The notes under the pieces are model-generated. The model had not been told where the DNA came from, searched no databases, and saw only the letters and a list, made by a program, of their open reading frames with translations. From positions 95,684-159,683 of the IMG/VR virus record IMGVR_UViG_3300032224_000970: a stretch of 64,000 nt of DNA. One strand, 5' to 3'. This DNA comes from a virus. Position 1 is the first letter of the stretch, and each line of letters opens with the position of its first letter. The position numbers and the translations under genes are program-made. Below are positions 52,297-59,845 of the stretch, in pieces.

Positions 52297-52597
52297 CCCA
52301 ATTGATGATGTGCACTTCCAAGCCTATGACTATGCCATCGGTGGAAAGATGGTAGTGGGTAGAGCAGAAATGACTGAAGACTTTAGAATGATGCTGGAGG
52401 ATGGAGATGCCACTGCCATTATACAGATTAAAGAGAAACTCACTCGAGATATGGTATCATACATGCTAGAGAATAAACTCGTGGAATTCACTCATCACGA
52501 TGATCCAACTACATTACGTAGAAAGATTGCAGTAAGAGCATATCTCGCTCCAAACGACCAAGTAAAAATCCTAAGACTAGCGAATAAAATACTATGA
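52283..52597 (+). CDS. Small conserved hypothetical protein
   Basis: 104 residues; AGAAG upstream. The start MAISNPIDDVHFQAYDYAIGG and a central helix EKLTRDMVSYMLENKLVEF suggest a small alpha/beta protein; no catalytic motif. It is coupled to the next gene by a 4-base overlap. Confidence 0.7.
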   Translation: MAISNPIDDVHFQAYDYAIGGKMVVGRAEMTEDFRMMLEDGDATAIIQIKEKLTRDMVSYMLENKLVEFTHHDDPTTLRRKIAVRAYLAPNDQVKILRLANKIL

Positions 52598-52866
52598 ATG
52601 ATTTACACGACACACAGAGAGAAGCCATTTTCCGACTACGCAAGGAACTAGACATAGCCGAAGAAAGAGTTCGGCTAATGACAAGTGCGATCAAACAGAT
52701 GGAAGGAAGAATCACCAAGGACTACAGCAGTCCAAAGGTTCAGATTGAAGTGCTACGTGAGTATATGATGGTGATGATTGCGCTGAAAGACTGGCATGGT
52801 GTTTCAGATGCAGCCAATGACCTAAGAGAAATCGAGGCACGTACCTACGGAAAACATTCAGGATAA
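52594..52866 (+). CDS. Small helical protein
   Basis: 90 residues, charged coiled-coil start (REAIFRLRKELDIAEERVRL) followed by a second helix. No recognised family. Overlaps the previous gene by four bases. Confidence 0.7.
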   Translation: MNDLHDTQREAIFRLRKELDIAEERVRLMTSAIKQMEGRITKDYSSPKVQIEVLREYMMVMIALKDWHGVSDAANDLREIEARTYGKHSG

Positions 52867-52869
52867 ATT

Positions 52870-53070
52870 ATGCAACAAATACATCTAAACCACGAAGACA
52901 TCGAAGCCATTGCTAATTTCGCCAGCAAGTATCCAGATTCAGAGGTAATCACAATCACAGCTGATTCCTCATCTGGTATCGGATCGATAATCAAGGTATC
53001 AGTCCCTACCTATATTAATGATGATCACGTCGTGGTCGAGAAAACAATCGCAGATGAAAGCAGATGGTAA
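52870..53070 (+). CDS. Small hypothetical protein
   Basis: 66 residues, alpha/beta: EDIEAIANFASKYPDSEVI, then strands ITITADSSSGIGSIIKVSV. Soluble, acidic. The next gene begins directly after its stop. No function known. Confidence 0.68.
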   Translation: MQQIHLNHEDIEAIANFASKYPDSEVITITADSSSGIGSIIKVSVPTYINDDHVVVEKTIADESRW

Positions 53071-53307
53071 ATGAAGGCACAGGATGAATACGAACTCTGC
53101 TCTCTAAGCGAAGCGGAAGCATTTGCAAAGAAACGCTGCTGGTGTCATACTTGCAATCCCATAGACGCTACCAAGCCAGAATCAGTCTATATGCGTCTAT
53201 GCCCTGACTGCGGTAACAAACGCTGTCCCAAAGCAACCGACCATAGACTAGACTGCACCAACTCCAATGATTCAGGACAGAAAGGAAGCATCTATGGTGG
53301 ACTCTAA
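53071..53307 (+). CDS. Zinc-binding conserved phage protein
   Basis: 78 residues with a Cys cluster CWCHTC and LCPDCGNKRCPKATDHRLDC, a zinc-finger-like family widespread in phages. The H-R-L-D-C-T-N-S-N-D motif at the C-terminus is part of the family signature. Function unknown. Overlaps the next gene by 14 bases. Confidence 0.78.
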   Translation: MKAQDEYELCSLSEAEAFAKKRCWCHTCNPIDATKPESVYMRLCPDCGNKRCPKATDHRLDCTNSNDSGQKGSIYGGL

Positions 53308-53497
53308 TGGAAAGAAACCAGAGTACAAAGAAGGCGACCGAGTCTATGTTCATCCAGCAAAGATGCAGGCAACAGTAATCAAACAAATCCTACATCATGA
53401 TGGCAGTGAAACCTTCTGGGGAAATCTCGAGTTACTCTATGATGATGGAATCAAGGGAACAAGTCACAGCTGGCAATGCTCAAAGGTAGTAGAATGA
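53294..53497 (+). CDS. Small KOW/SH3-like protein
   Basis: 67 residues from the ATG at 53294 (AAGGAAG upstream). EGDRVYVHPAKMQATVIKQI followed by strands and a C-terminal HSWQCSKVVE gives a KOW-like beta barrel. Possible nucleic-acid or ribosome contact; uncertain. Confidence 0.65.
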   Translation: MVDSNGKKPEYKEGDRVYVHPAKMQATVIKQILHHDGSETFWGNLELLYDDGIKGTSHSWQCSKVVE

Positions 53498-53557
53498 ATG
53501 TTAAAAGACTGAGAATGAGTAGTTATCGCTCTCTGCTAAAAAACTAGGATTCTATTT

Positions 53558-53908
53558 ATGCAACGCAAATGGGAACGATACAAAGAAAAAAGTTGCCCCA
53601 CATGTGGTACCAAACATAAAAAGAAAGGTCTATACTGCTCGCGTAGCTGTGGTAACTCACGATCTTTTACTCCCAAGCAGCGTGAAAACCTTTCTGTCAA
53701 GCAATCTGTGCATATGAATAGCCCAGAAGCACTTGATGCACGTGATAGAGCAACGAAGGAAATCAGTTTACAGGCGAAGAAGCGTATCAATCGTGCTGAT
53801 GAAGACCTACAGACGATGACACTTGATGATTTTATGCTTGAGCCAGCTGTTACGAAGCTATCAGACAACCAATTTGTGCAAGATGGCGACCTCTGGACCG
53901 AAGAGTGA
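53558..53908 (+). CDS. Zinc-finger conserved phage protein
   Basis: 116 residues with CPTCG and YCSRSCGNSRSFTPKQ in the N-terminal third, a zinc-binding start like that of NUMOD/HNH-associated phage proteins. The rest is helical and charged. No nuclease motif is visible, so it is a DNA-binding candidate only. Confidence 0.68.
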   Translation: MQRKWERYKEKSCPTCGTKHKKKGLYCSRSCGNSRSFTPKQRENLSVKQSVHMNSPEALDARDRATKEISLQAKKRINRADEDLQTMTLDDFMLEPAVTKLSDNQFVQDGDLWTEE

Positions 53909-53927
53909 GTCTGCAACAAAGAAAAAT

Positions 53928-53956
53928 TTGACATTTATTTGACACTGGGGTAAAAT
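53928..53956 (+). promoter_or_regulatory. Promoter TTGACA-17-TAAAAT
   Basis: TTGACA (53928-53933) and TAAAAT (53951-53956), spacer 17. A second TTGACA at 53939 overlaps the spacer. It transcribes the repeat-containing region ahead of the AAA+ gene. Confidence 0.65.
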
Positions 53957-53996
53957 TACAGTGTTGGGGTTGATGAAAAGAGTAAAAAGTCCAGTA

Positions 53997-54062
53997 AAAT
54001 CAGTGACTTAGCAGTGTTTTCAGTCTCTCTAGAGGAAAAGTCCTTTAAAATCAACGACTTAG
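53997..54062 (+). repeat. Direct repeats AAAATCArYGACTTAG, copies 2 and 3
   Basis: AAAATCAGTGACTTAGCA (53997-54014) and AAAATCAACGACTTAG (54047-54062) are 50 bases apart; the second is part of a 21-base match to 35282-35302. The area also holds GGAAAAGTCCT / AGGACGTTTTCC and GTCTCTC / GAGAGAC inverted matches, so it is highly structured. No ORF in 53909-54200. Confidence 0.8.
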
Positions 54063-54098
54063 GACGTTTTCCTGCGATTTTCCAGTCTGGAGAGACCT

Positions 54099-54123
54099 AA
54101 AACCCTCTGTTCTGTAGGGTTTT
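54099..54123 (+). terminator. Terminator hairpin AAAACCCT / AGGGTTTT
   Basis: 8-bp perfect stem, 9-base loop, four T at the 3' side. Part of the repeated hairpin-plus-promoter cassette; the next -35 box is 13 bases away. Confidence 0.65.
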
Positions 54124-54135
54124 GTAAGAAATGTC

Positions 54136-54164
54136 TTTACAATAATTCAGTGTTCGGGCATAAT
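54136..54164 (+). promoter_or_regulatory. Promoter TTTACA-17-CATAAT
   Basis: TTTACA (54136-54141), CATAAT (54159-54164), spacer 17, with AATAATTCAG as at 35341. Leader with GAAGGAAAA before the AAA+ gene. Confidence 0.78.
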
Positions 54165-54200
54165 TCTATTATTGTGATGAGAACTGTGAAGGAAAACTCG

Positions 54201-55130
54201 ATGAATACGCTGAAAATCTCCCTGAAAACCATTGGTGACAAGACTGTGATCTTCTTCGGTGACAAGAAGGTCACTACCTCTAAAACTGGTCGTGGTCTGG
54301 AAGAGGTCATCGAGTTTCACTATCGCAAAATCACTGGTGTGAAGACTCCCTACAACCAAATCATGGGTACTACAAAATTGCAAGAATCAAAGTCTGAGAA
54401 ATTCGGTATCAATGCTCGCTTCACTTTCGTTGAGCAGCTGGTCTCTATGGTTGCTGATGGTGTTCAGCCCTCCGCTATCATTACTGGTGAAGGTGGCTTG
54501 GGTAAGACCTACACTGTGACTAAGACCCTCGAGTCCAAAGGTTACAAAGACATTTCTGATCTGGCTGACTTTCAAGTCGGTACTGTTCTGAATGCTCGCA
54601 AGTGCTTTACTACTGTTAAGGGTTTCTCGACCGCTAAGGGTCTCTACCGCACTCTGTTCGAGAACAACAAGTCGATCATCGTGTTTGATGACTGTGACTC
54701 TGTTCTGAAAGACCCAGTTGCACTGAATCTGTTGAAGTCTGCTCTTGACAGCTATGGTAAGCGTATCATCTCCTGGAATGCCGATATGCGTGATGATGAC
54801 CTGCCTCGCTCTTTCAACTTCGAAGGTCGTGTTATCTTCATCTCTAATATGGACGAAGGTCGCATTGACCAAGCCATTCGTAGTCGTTCTATGATGATCG
54901 ACCTGTCTATGACTACCGATCAGAAAATCGACCGTATGGAACACATCGCTCAGTCTGAAGAGTTTCTGCCTGAGTACAACAAGGGTATCATTGCTGATGC
55001 TCTGGCTCATATCCGTGAAATCAAGGACGAAGTGAAGGAAATGTCTCTGCGTACTTTGATCTCTGTTGCAAAGGTTCGTGCCAGCAACAAGGATTGGAAA
55101 GATCTGGCTACCTACATGTTGACTGCCTAA
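54201..55130 (+). CDS. AAA+ family ATPase
   Basis: 309 residues from the ATG at 54201. Walker A GEGGLGKT (residues 96-103), Walker B SIIVFDDCD, a sensor-like VIFISNMD and an Arg-rich QAIRSRSMMIDL segment. Phages with T4-like genomes often carry such an ATPase of unknown function. Codons end in C far more often than in neighbouring genes (for example AAG ACC TAC), which suggests high expression or a different origin. A minus-strand promoter downstream points toward it. Confidence 0.85.
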   Translation: MNTLKISLKTIGDKTVIFFGDKKVTTSKTGRGLEEVIEFHYRKITGVKTPYNQIMGTTKLQESKSEKFGINARFTFVEQLVSMVADGVQPSAIITGEGGLGKTYTVTKTLESKGYKDISDLADFQVGTVLNARKCFTTVKGFSTAKGLYRTLFENNKSIIVFDDCDSVLKDPVALNLLKSALDSYGKRIISWNADMRDDDLPRSFNFEGRVIFISNMDEGRIDQAIRSRSMMIDLSMTTDQKIDRMEHIAQSEEFLPEYNKGIIADALAHIREIKDEVKEMSLRTLISVAKVRASNKDWKDLATYMLTA

Positions 55131-55187
55131 GAGGGGGAGGGGGAGGGTATCCACTCTACCCCTGTATAGACAACCAATGGAGACTGT

Positions 55188-55400
55188 ATGAAAATTCGTG
55201 CAATAGTAAATGGTGTTAGTTTCTACACTACAACCACTGCAATTAAACAACGTCGTGTAGGTGACTTCTCTATGCAAAATGATGCGATGTCCTACTGCCT
55301 TCACTGTATGGGTAGTAGTGCTGGCTTTGCGACGACTGTTCGGTACTATGACAACAAGATGGTACAACATAAATTTGACGTGCAATTAACTAAGGTGTAG
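55188..55400 (+). CDS. Small beta-rich hypothetical protein
   Basis: 70 residues with GGAG before the ATG: MKIRAIVNGVSFYTTTTAIK and strands around TTVRYYDNKMVQHKF; a YCLHCMG segment has two Cys. No family known. Overlapping divergent promoters begin inside and just after its end. Confidence 0.68.
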   Translation: MKIRAIVNGVSFYTTTTAIKQRRVGDFSMQNDAMSYCLHCMGSSAGFATTVRYYDNKMVQHKFDVQLTKV

Positions 55401-55403
55401 AAT
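55375..55403 (+). promoter_or_regulatory. Promoter TTGACG-17-TAGAAT (plus strand)
   Basis: TTGACG (55375-55380) and TAGAAT (55398-55403), spacer 17. Its -10 overlaps the -10 of a minus-strand promoter. Confidence 0.55.
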
Positions 55404-55430
55404 TATACCTGATACTGCAATTAAAGTAAA
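55402..55430 (-). promoter_or_regulatory. Minus-strand promoter TTTACT-17-TATAAT
   Basis: On the minus strand TTTACT (55430-55425) and TATAAT (55407-55402), spacer 17, with the same TTTACTTTAATTGCA core as the promoter at 8204. Every clear gene here is on the plus strand, so it would make antisense RNA to the 55188 gene and the AAA+ gene. Confidence 0.7.
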
Positions 55431-55462
55431 GGGGTAGGGGTAGAAAACACGAAATTAGACTT

Positions 55463-55807
55463 AGGGACTCCTGGTCTCGGTCTGTATGCTCGGTTTAACC
55501 CCGACCCTAATTTTTCTCTAAGGGACTCCAGTAGCAATATTGGTTTTCTCTAAGGGACTCCCTGTAATCGAAAGGACTATATCATGAAAGAAGTGCGTGT
55601 ATTCAAGACTATTCAATATTGGGTTGATGTTGAGATCGAAGATGATCAAGACGAAACCGATGCAATGGATCTTGCAATGGATATCGATCAGAGTAACTGG
55701 TGCTCCGAGGTAGTTGACGAAGGGGTACTGGAAGACTAGAGGGAGGGGGGGCGTATAATCCTCACTCATTTGAAATTCATGGGTCCCCTTTTCTCTCTAG
55801 GGACTCC
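55463..55807 (+). repeat. Four copies of a TTTTCTCTAAGGGACTCC element
   Basis: Identical 18-mers at 55512-55529 and 55544-55561, a 1-base-longer variant at 55789-55807 (TTTTCTCTCTAGGGACTCC) and a 9-base core AGGGACTCC at 55463-55471. They occur in the leaders of the 55584 and 55829 genes. Confidence 0.8.
55584..55739 (+). CDS. 51-residue acidic protein
   Basis: MKEVRVFKTIQYWVDVEIED at the start and an Asp/Glu-rich remainder. AAAGGA lies 8 bases upstream. The V-x-V-E-I-E strand pattern recalls small phage proteins of about 50 residues; function unknown. Confidence 0.65.
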   Translation: MKEVRVFKTIQYWVDVEIEDDQDETDAMDLAMDIDQSNWCSEVVDEGVLED

Positions 55808-55828
55808 TGCCGTAAAACTGGAGTTATT

Positions 55829-56092
55829 ATGAACGAACGAATTCGAAAACTTGTTAGACAGGCTGGCTTAGATGATGCCGACTTTCCTATTGAGAATTGG
55901 GATAATGTTCCATTGGCAAAGTTTGCCGAGTTGATTGTTCAGGAATGTGCTGCTCTTGCTAAATCCAAATCTGAACGTATCCAATCAATGGAAACGGATG
56001 ATCGTGGTGACCAGGCACAGATACACTCTCTAGCATGGCAGTTTGAAGAATTTGGATATGAGATAAAGAAACATTTCGGAGTTGAAGTATGA
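55829..56092 (+). CDS. Conserved small phage protein
   Basis: 87 residues: MNERIRKLVRQAGL, a helix LAKFAELIVQECAALAKSK and an ending YEIKKHFGVEV. This pattern is widespread in phages. Function unknown. GGAG precedes the ATG; its stop overlaps the next start. Confidence 0.78.
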   Translation: MNERIRKLVRQAGLDDADFPIENWDNVPLAKFAELIVQECAALAKSKSERIQSMETDDRGDQAQIHSLAWQFEEFGYEIKKHFGVEV

Positions 56093-56280
56093 CACACTAT
56101 ACAAATACCAGTAACCCTGTTGACTTTCCTAAGAACGAATACTATGCCTACCTAGAATCCCTTCGGGATAGTGGAGTAACTAATATGTGGGGTGCTGCGC
56201 CATTCCTGCAGTATGCGTTTAATCTTTCCCATGAGGATGCTAAGAAGATTTTGGTTGATTGGATTAAGAGAAATGGCTAA
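56089..56280 (+). CDS. Conserved small phage protein
   Basis: 63 residues. EYYAYLESLRDSGVTNMWGA and HEDAKKILVDWIKRNG form two helices around a GVTNM turn, a family found in many phages. ATGA overlap upstream and 8 bases of overlap downstream. Confidence 0.75.
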   Translation: MTHYTNTSNPVDFPKNEYYAYLESLRDSGVTNMWGAAPFLQYAFNLSHEDAKKILVDWIKRNG

Positions 56281-56401
56281 TGTTAAACAAGGAAATAAAA
56301 CTCGTTCTCCTCAATGGTGGAAACACCTAAGAGACTGGAAGAGAGTATTTTGGAAGTCTGAACGACAGGCACAAAAGAAGGATATTAAGAATGAGTCTTG
56401 A
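56273..56401 (+). CDS. Small basic protein
   Basis: 42 residues from the ATG at 56273, Trp/Arg/Lys-rich (RSPQWWKHLRDWKRVFWKSE). Overlaps both neighbours. Possibly RNA- or membrane-binding by composition; unproven. Confidence 0.6.
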   Translation: MANVKQGNKTRSPQWWKHLRDWKRVFWKSERQAQKKDIKNES

Positions 56402-56741
56402 TGTAGATTTAATGGTGACACAACCTGTATCTGTTTACAGTGGTAACATCACACACAATCTTGGTAAGATGGCTGCAGAGGTTAAGATACCTTACATGGC
56501 TGGAACAGTGACATTGTATACTGTCCTTTGGCGTCCAGAAGAACTTCAGTTTACCAAAGCCACTGAGATTCTTTCTTTATTGCATGATGGTTTGGTTGAA
56601 CTAATATGTTTCCCTGAGAAGTATAAACCTTTCAATCCAGAGAATGGTTGGGGTGATTATGATGGGCTAGTGAACTTTGTTCGAGATTACTATAATGCAT
56701 GTTTGGATAATCCTCAAGCAGAATTGAGAGTGTCAAGATGA
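56391..56741 (+). CDS. Hypothetical protein
   Basis: 116 residues: MSLDVDLMVTQPVSVYSGNI, a central LWRPEELQFTKATEILSLL and FNPENGWGDYDGLVNFVRDY. The start MSLDVDL resembles a small phage family. Soluble; no active-site motif. Coupled by overlaps to both neighbours. Confidence 0.7.
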   Translation: MSLDVDLMVTQPVSVYSGNITHNLGKMAAEVKIPYMAGTVTLYTVLWRPEELQFTKATEILSLLHDGLVELICFPEKYKPFNPENGWGDYDGLVNFVRDYYNACLDNPQAELRVSR

Positions 56742-56983
56742 GTGGCTGGAGAAAACGACAAATACAAGAAAGGCAACATATGGAATTTACATCAGATGAT
56801 CCAAACTATGGAAGAGTTTACTACTCTATCAATCCCAATATTGACTGGAGTAAGATTTACTACTCAAGCAACAAAGTTGTTAACAATGAACTGATTGATG
56901 AGATGCTTGTTGAAGGTTTCCTTGAGAAAGGTGACTTCACTGAAGCAAATGAAATCATCGATAGGATTCGTAATGTCCGATGA
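56738..56983 (+). CDS. Small hypothetical protein
   Basis: 81 residues: a basic start (MSGWRKRQIQERQHM), Tyr/Asn-rich middle and helical end (EANEIIDRIRNVR). No family recognised. Overlaps the preceding gene by four bases and the next by 11. Confidence 0.65.
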   Translation: MSGWRKRQIQERQHMEFTSDDPNYGRVYYSINPNIDWSKIYYSSNKVVNNELIDEMLVEGFLEKGDFTEANEIIDRIRNVR

Positions 56984-57128
56984 AGAAATCTTGCAAAGGT
57001 ATGAAGAGTTTTTGAAGTACTATGATGGCAACGTGCCAAATATGGAACAGGAACCAATTCGTTTTGCATACTATGTGCGTAACTGGAAATACTATAAAGA
57101 AAGACTTGACATTAATTCAAAAGTGTAG
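56973..57128 (+). CDS. Small hypothetical protein
   Basis: 51 residues from the ATG at 56973: MSDEEILQRYEEFLKYYDGN then FAYYVRNWKYYKERLD. Aromatic-rich helical peptide. Its end contains the promoter for the next gene. Confidence 0.62.
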   Translation: MSDEEILQRYEEFLKYYDGNVPNMEQEPIRFAYYVRNWKYYKERLDINSKV

Positions 57129-57134
57129 TATAAT
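57106..57134 (+). promoter_or_regulatory. Promoter TTGACA-17-TATAAT
   Basis: TTGACA (57106-57111), TATAAT (57129-57134), spacer 17; the spacer begins TTAATTCA as in the TTTACT family. Leader with AGGAG before the 57154 start. Confidence 0.85.
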
Positions 57135-57153
57135 TAATGTATAGGAGATTATT

Positions 57154-58011
57154 ATGAAAATTGCAATCTGTTCCGATGTCCATCTAGAGTTCGGTCCAAT
57201 CACACTTGAGAATGACAAAGACGCTGACGTACTTGTACTGTCAGGTGATATTTGCACAGCTGTTGATCTTGAAGTGACAGATAGTATTTTGTCCAGTGCG
57301 AAGACTGATCGCTTCCTTGAATTCTTTGATACTTGCAGCAAGAACTTCCCGCAGGTGATTTATGTTATGGGTAACCATGAGCATTACCATGGCGACTATG
57401 CTACTTCGATTCATACGCTGAAAGCAGCACTGAAGCCATATGAAAATATCCATGTTCTTGACAAGGAAGTGTTTGACATTGGCGACTATCGTTTCATCGG
57501 TGGCACTCTTTGGACTGATATGAATGGCGAAAACGAAATGACCATGAATCATGTTAGTCGTCGCATGAATGATTTTCAGATCTGCAGGAATAGCAATCGT
57601 GTTGTCAACTACAGATCTTTTGAAGAAGGTAAAGCAAAGTTTCATGAGAGACCTGCTCACCTAACTCCACAAGATGTAGTTGAAGATCACAAAGCAATGA
57701 TGAAGTTGATTGGGGAAACTTATAATGTAACTCCACCATGGATGACTGTAGTTGTCTGTAGTCATCATGCACCGAGCAAAGGTTCTGAGCATCCTCGTTA
57801 CAAGCATGACAAGTTAATGAATGGTGCTTACAATACTGTGCTCGATCAGTTTATTCTGGATCGTCCAGGCATCAAACTCTGGACACATGGTCATACTCAT
57901 GAAGACTTTGACTATATGGTTGGAAGCACTCGTATTGTGTGCAATCCTCGTGGTTATATCAACTACGAAGAACGTGCAGATCGTTTTGAACTAAAGGTAG
58001 TTGAAGTATGA
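57154..58011 (+). CDS. Calcineurin-like metallophosphoesterase
   Basis: 285 residues. SDVHLEFG, SGDICT, MGNHEHY, CSHHAPS and THGHTHEDFD give the full set of metal-binding motifs. This family is common in large phages and prophages; the substrate (a nucleotide or phosphoprotein) is unknown. It begins the operon that runs to 63.3 kb and has its own promoter. Confidence 0.88.
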   Translation: MKIAICSDVHLEFGPITLENDKDADVLVLSGDICTAVDLEVTDSILSSAKTDRFLEFFDTCSKNFPQVIYVMGNHEHYHGDYATSIHTLKAALKPYENIHVLDKEVFDIGDYRFIGGTLWTDMNGENEMTMNHVSRRMNDFQICRNSNRVVNYRSFEEGKAKFHERPAHLTPQDVVEDHKAMMKLIGETYNVTPPWMTVVVCSHHAPSKGSEHPRYKHDKLMNGAYNTVLDQFILDRPGIKLWTHGHTHEDFDYMVGSTRIVCNPRGYINYEERADRFELKVVEV

Positions 58012-58343
58012 GTGAGTATACTCCAGATAAATGGGTAATCATCAAAGTTACTGGGAAAAACCACCCACCTATTCATCGGGTATTTGCCTGTTGGTATGGT
58101 GGGTGGGCTGGTTCAGATTCATGGAAAATAAACAGTGGTATTACTAAAGTAAATGAGAATACTGACTATTTCTTTTTTGATGGATACAGTGGTTCCACCT
58201 ACGCATGCCGTAAAGGTTCTTACGGATTGAATATGTATGGTAACAGTATTTTAATGAACTTGCGTGAACAACTTAAAGCAGTTGATGGAACGATTGATAT
58301 TCTTGATGAAAACACTAATTGGCTGGAGATAAACTATGAGTAA
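58008..58343 (+). CDS. Conserved phage protein
   Basis: 111 residues: DKWVIIKVTGKNHPPIHRVF, then GGWAGSDSWKINSGI and SGSTYACRKGSYG. The last two blocks mark a small family in phages of Gram-negative bacteria. Beta-rich, soluble. Function unknown. ATGA overlap upstream and 8 bases overlap downstream. Confidence 0.74.
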   Translation: MSEYTPDKWVIIKVTGKNHPPIHRVFACWYGGWAGSDSWKINSGITKVNENTDYFFFDGYSGSTYACRKGSYGLNMYGNSILMNLREQLKAVDGTIDILDENTNWLEINYE

Positions 58344-58524
58344 AAGTTGGATAATTACACTTGAAGAAGCAGACGATGGTAGCGGAGATTTAGTTCTTCC
58401 TCTTACCGATGAGATTATGGAATCAGCTGGTTGGAAAACTGGTGATGTACTTGAGTGGATTGATAACAAAAATGGTACTTGGACTTTGAGAAAGAAAGAA
58501 GATGACTCCACAGAGCCAGCATGA
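58336..58524 (+). CDS. AbrB/MazE-like small protein
   Basis: 62 residues: SKSWIITLEEADDGSGDLVL then PLTDEIMESAGWKTGDVLEW and a GTWTLRK strand, the swapped-hairpin barrel pattern of AbrB-like DNA-binding proteins as often found in phages. Likely a regulator; target unknown. Confidence 0.7.
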   Translation: MSKSWIITLEEADDGSGDLVLPLTDEIMESAGWKTGDVLEWIDNKNGTWTLRKKEDDSTEPA

Positions 58525-58633
58525 TGATGCATTAGAGCACTATATGAAAAGATGTATGGCTCTTGAGACTGAAGTGGAAGAATTGAAGAAATACATTAAA
58601 CAATTATTGTGGATGCTTGAACCAAAGGATTGA
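58502..58633 (+). CDS. Small coiled-coil protein
   Basis: 43 residues, helical: ALEHYMKRCMALETEVEELK and a hydrophobic IKQLLWML end. The ATG at 58502 overlaps the preceding gene by 23 bases in another frame; purine-rich AGAAAGAAG precedes it. Moderately likely to be real. Confidence 0.5.
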   Translation: MTPQSQHDDALEHYMKRCMALETEVEELKKYIKQLLWMLEPKD

Positions 58634-58634
58634 T

Positions 58635-58949
58635 ATGCCAAAATTTACACTTACTGGTGAACACACTGACTTACAACAAAACCCAGATGGAACTAAAGTT
58701 TCCTATGAGTTTTATTGTGATTACTTAGATGAAATTATAGAACACATTGAATTGTTCCTTCGTGGTTGTGGGTTTAATCCTACTGGAAAATTAGATTTTG
58801 TTCATGAAGATGAATTCTTCGGTGATGGTCATGATGGTATGGGATCTACACTAGAAGATTATCCAGAACTACACTCTGAGTATTACTATGACACTGATCG
58901 AAATAAACCTGTTCATGAATGGACTGCTGTTCGCAGAGGAGAAGAATAA
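58635..58949 (+). CDS. Hypothetical protein
   Basis: 104 residues from the ATG at 58635 (AAGGA upstream). A beta-rich start (PKFTLTGEHTDLQQNP), a helix LDEIIEHIELFLRGCGF and an acidic His-containing end. The FLRGCGF block appears in phage proteins of this size. The stop overlaps the MazG-like start. Confidence 0.68.
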   Translation: MPKFTLTGEHTDLQQNPDGTKVSYEFYCDYLDEIIEHIELFLRGCGFNPTGKLDFVHEDEFFGDGHDGMGSTLEDYPELHSEYYYDTDRNKPVHEWTAVRRGEE

Positions 58950-59347
58950 TGAGCAAAGTATTTACTGATGTTGAAGTATTCTTACAAGCATGCGGTCAAC
59001 AAACACCAAAGGAACCAGATGCAAATGTTTCTGAGTTGGCAGAACTCTACAAGAAACTTATCAAAGAAGAAGTAGAAGAATTCTGGGAAGCAGAAGCAGC
59101 GTCTGATGATGCAGAACAACTTGATGCATGCTTCGATATGATCTGGGTTATTGTTGGTTATATGAAAGCACGTGGTTGGAATTGTGCTGCAGCATGGGAC
59201 GAAGGTGCGAAATCAAACCTTTCTAAAATTGATGCTAAGACTGGATTTGTTAATCGTCGTGAAGATGGAAAGATTTTAAAACCTGTTGATTGGCAACCAC
59301 CTAACTTTAAGAAATTTGTAGTAACACCGATTAAGGTAGTAAAATGA
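58949..59347 (+). CDS. MazG-superfamily pyrophosphohydrolase-like protein
   Basis: 132 residues from the ATG at 58949. LIKEEVEEFWEAEAASDDAE and ACFDMIWVIVGYMKARGW give the acidic helices of the all-alpha NTP pyrophosphatase fold, followed by the phage-type RREDGKILKP-WQPPNF tail. It may hydrolyse non-canonical or modified dNTPs. Coupled to the HAD gene downstream. Confidence 0.8.
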   Translation: MSKVFTDVEVFLQACGQQTPKEPDANVSELAELYKKLIKEEVEEFWEAEAASDDAEQLDACFDMIWVIVGYMKARGWNCAAAWDEGAKSNLSKIDAKTGFVNRREDGKILKPVDWQPPNFKKFVVTPIKVVK

Positions 59348-59844
59348 TTACATTGTATTTGGATATGGATGGTGTCCTTTGTGATTTTGAAAAAGCATAT
59401 CGAAAAATTACAGAGAAGAAAGAGAAAGACCACAAGTACTTTCGTGATGCTGTAATGATTCATAAGATTTTTGAAGACTTGGAATTTATGCCTGATGCAC
59501 AAGAGTTGCTAACGCATGTCTCTAAATTGAATAACATTCATGTGGAGATTTTAACTTCGATGGGTACGCACGAACCATTCCAAGCCAATGCTGCAAAAAC
59601 ACAAAAGTTACATTGGTTGAATAAACATAACATTCCATACAAAGCGAATTTTGTTCACAGCAAGGAAGAGAAGGCTAAGTATGCTACACCAACTTCAATA
59701 TTGATTGACGATTCTCCTGGATGTGTTGGTCCATTCGAACGTAAAGGTGGTCATGGTATTTTACATACTTCCTCTGCAACAACTATTCCAATTTTAGATA
59801 ATACTATTTTACAAATCGCTGCACTTGATGCGCTTAGGAGTTAA
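59344..59844 (+). CDS. HAD-family 5'-nucleotidase-like protein
   Basis: 166 residues. LYLDMDGVLCDFEKAY (DxD motif I), ILTSMGTHEP (motif II Thr/Ser), a Lys in SKEEKAKY and ILIDDSPG (motif IV DD) are all intact and fit 5'(3')-deoxyribonucleotidases. With two MazG-like enzymes and dCMP deaminase it could adjust the dNMP pool. The ATG overlaps the previous stop. Confidence 0.82.
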   Translation: MITLYLDMDGVLCDFEKAYRKITEKKEKDHKYFRDAVMIHKIFEDLEFMPDAQELLTHVSKLNNIHVEILTSMGTHEPFQANAAKTQKLHWLNKHNIPYKANFVHSKEEKAKYATPTSILIDDSPGCVGPFERKGGHGILHTSSATTIPILDNTILQIAALDALRS

Positions 59845-59845
59845 T

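Noticed and set aside
53494-53547. 17-codon ORF after the 53294 gene
   Set aside because: ATGA overlap is suggestive, but the peptide is too short to support as a gene.
54387-55385. 332-codon minus-strand open frame opposite the AAA+ ATPase
   Set aside because: The plus-strand product has clear Walker motifs; the minus-strand translation has no recognisable domain and no good ribosome site. It is probably a by-product of the codon use of the AAA+ gene, although a minus-strand promoter points at it.
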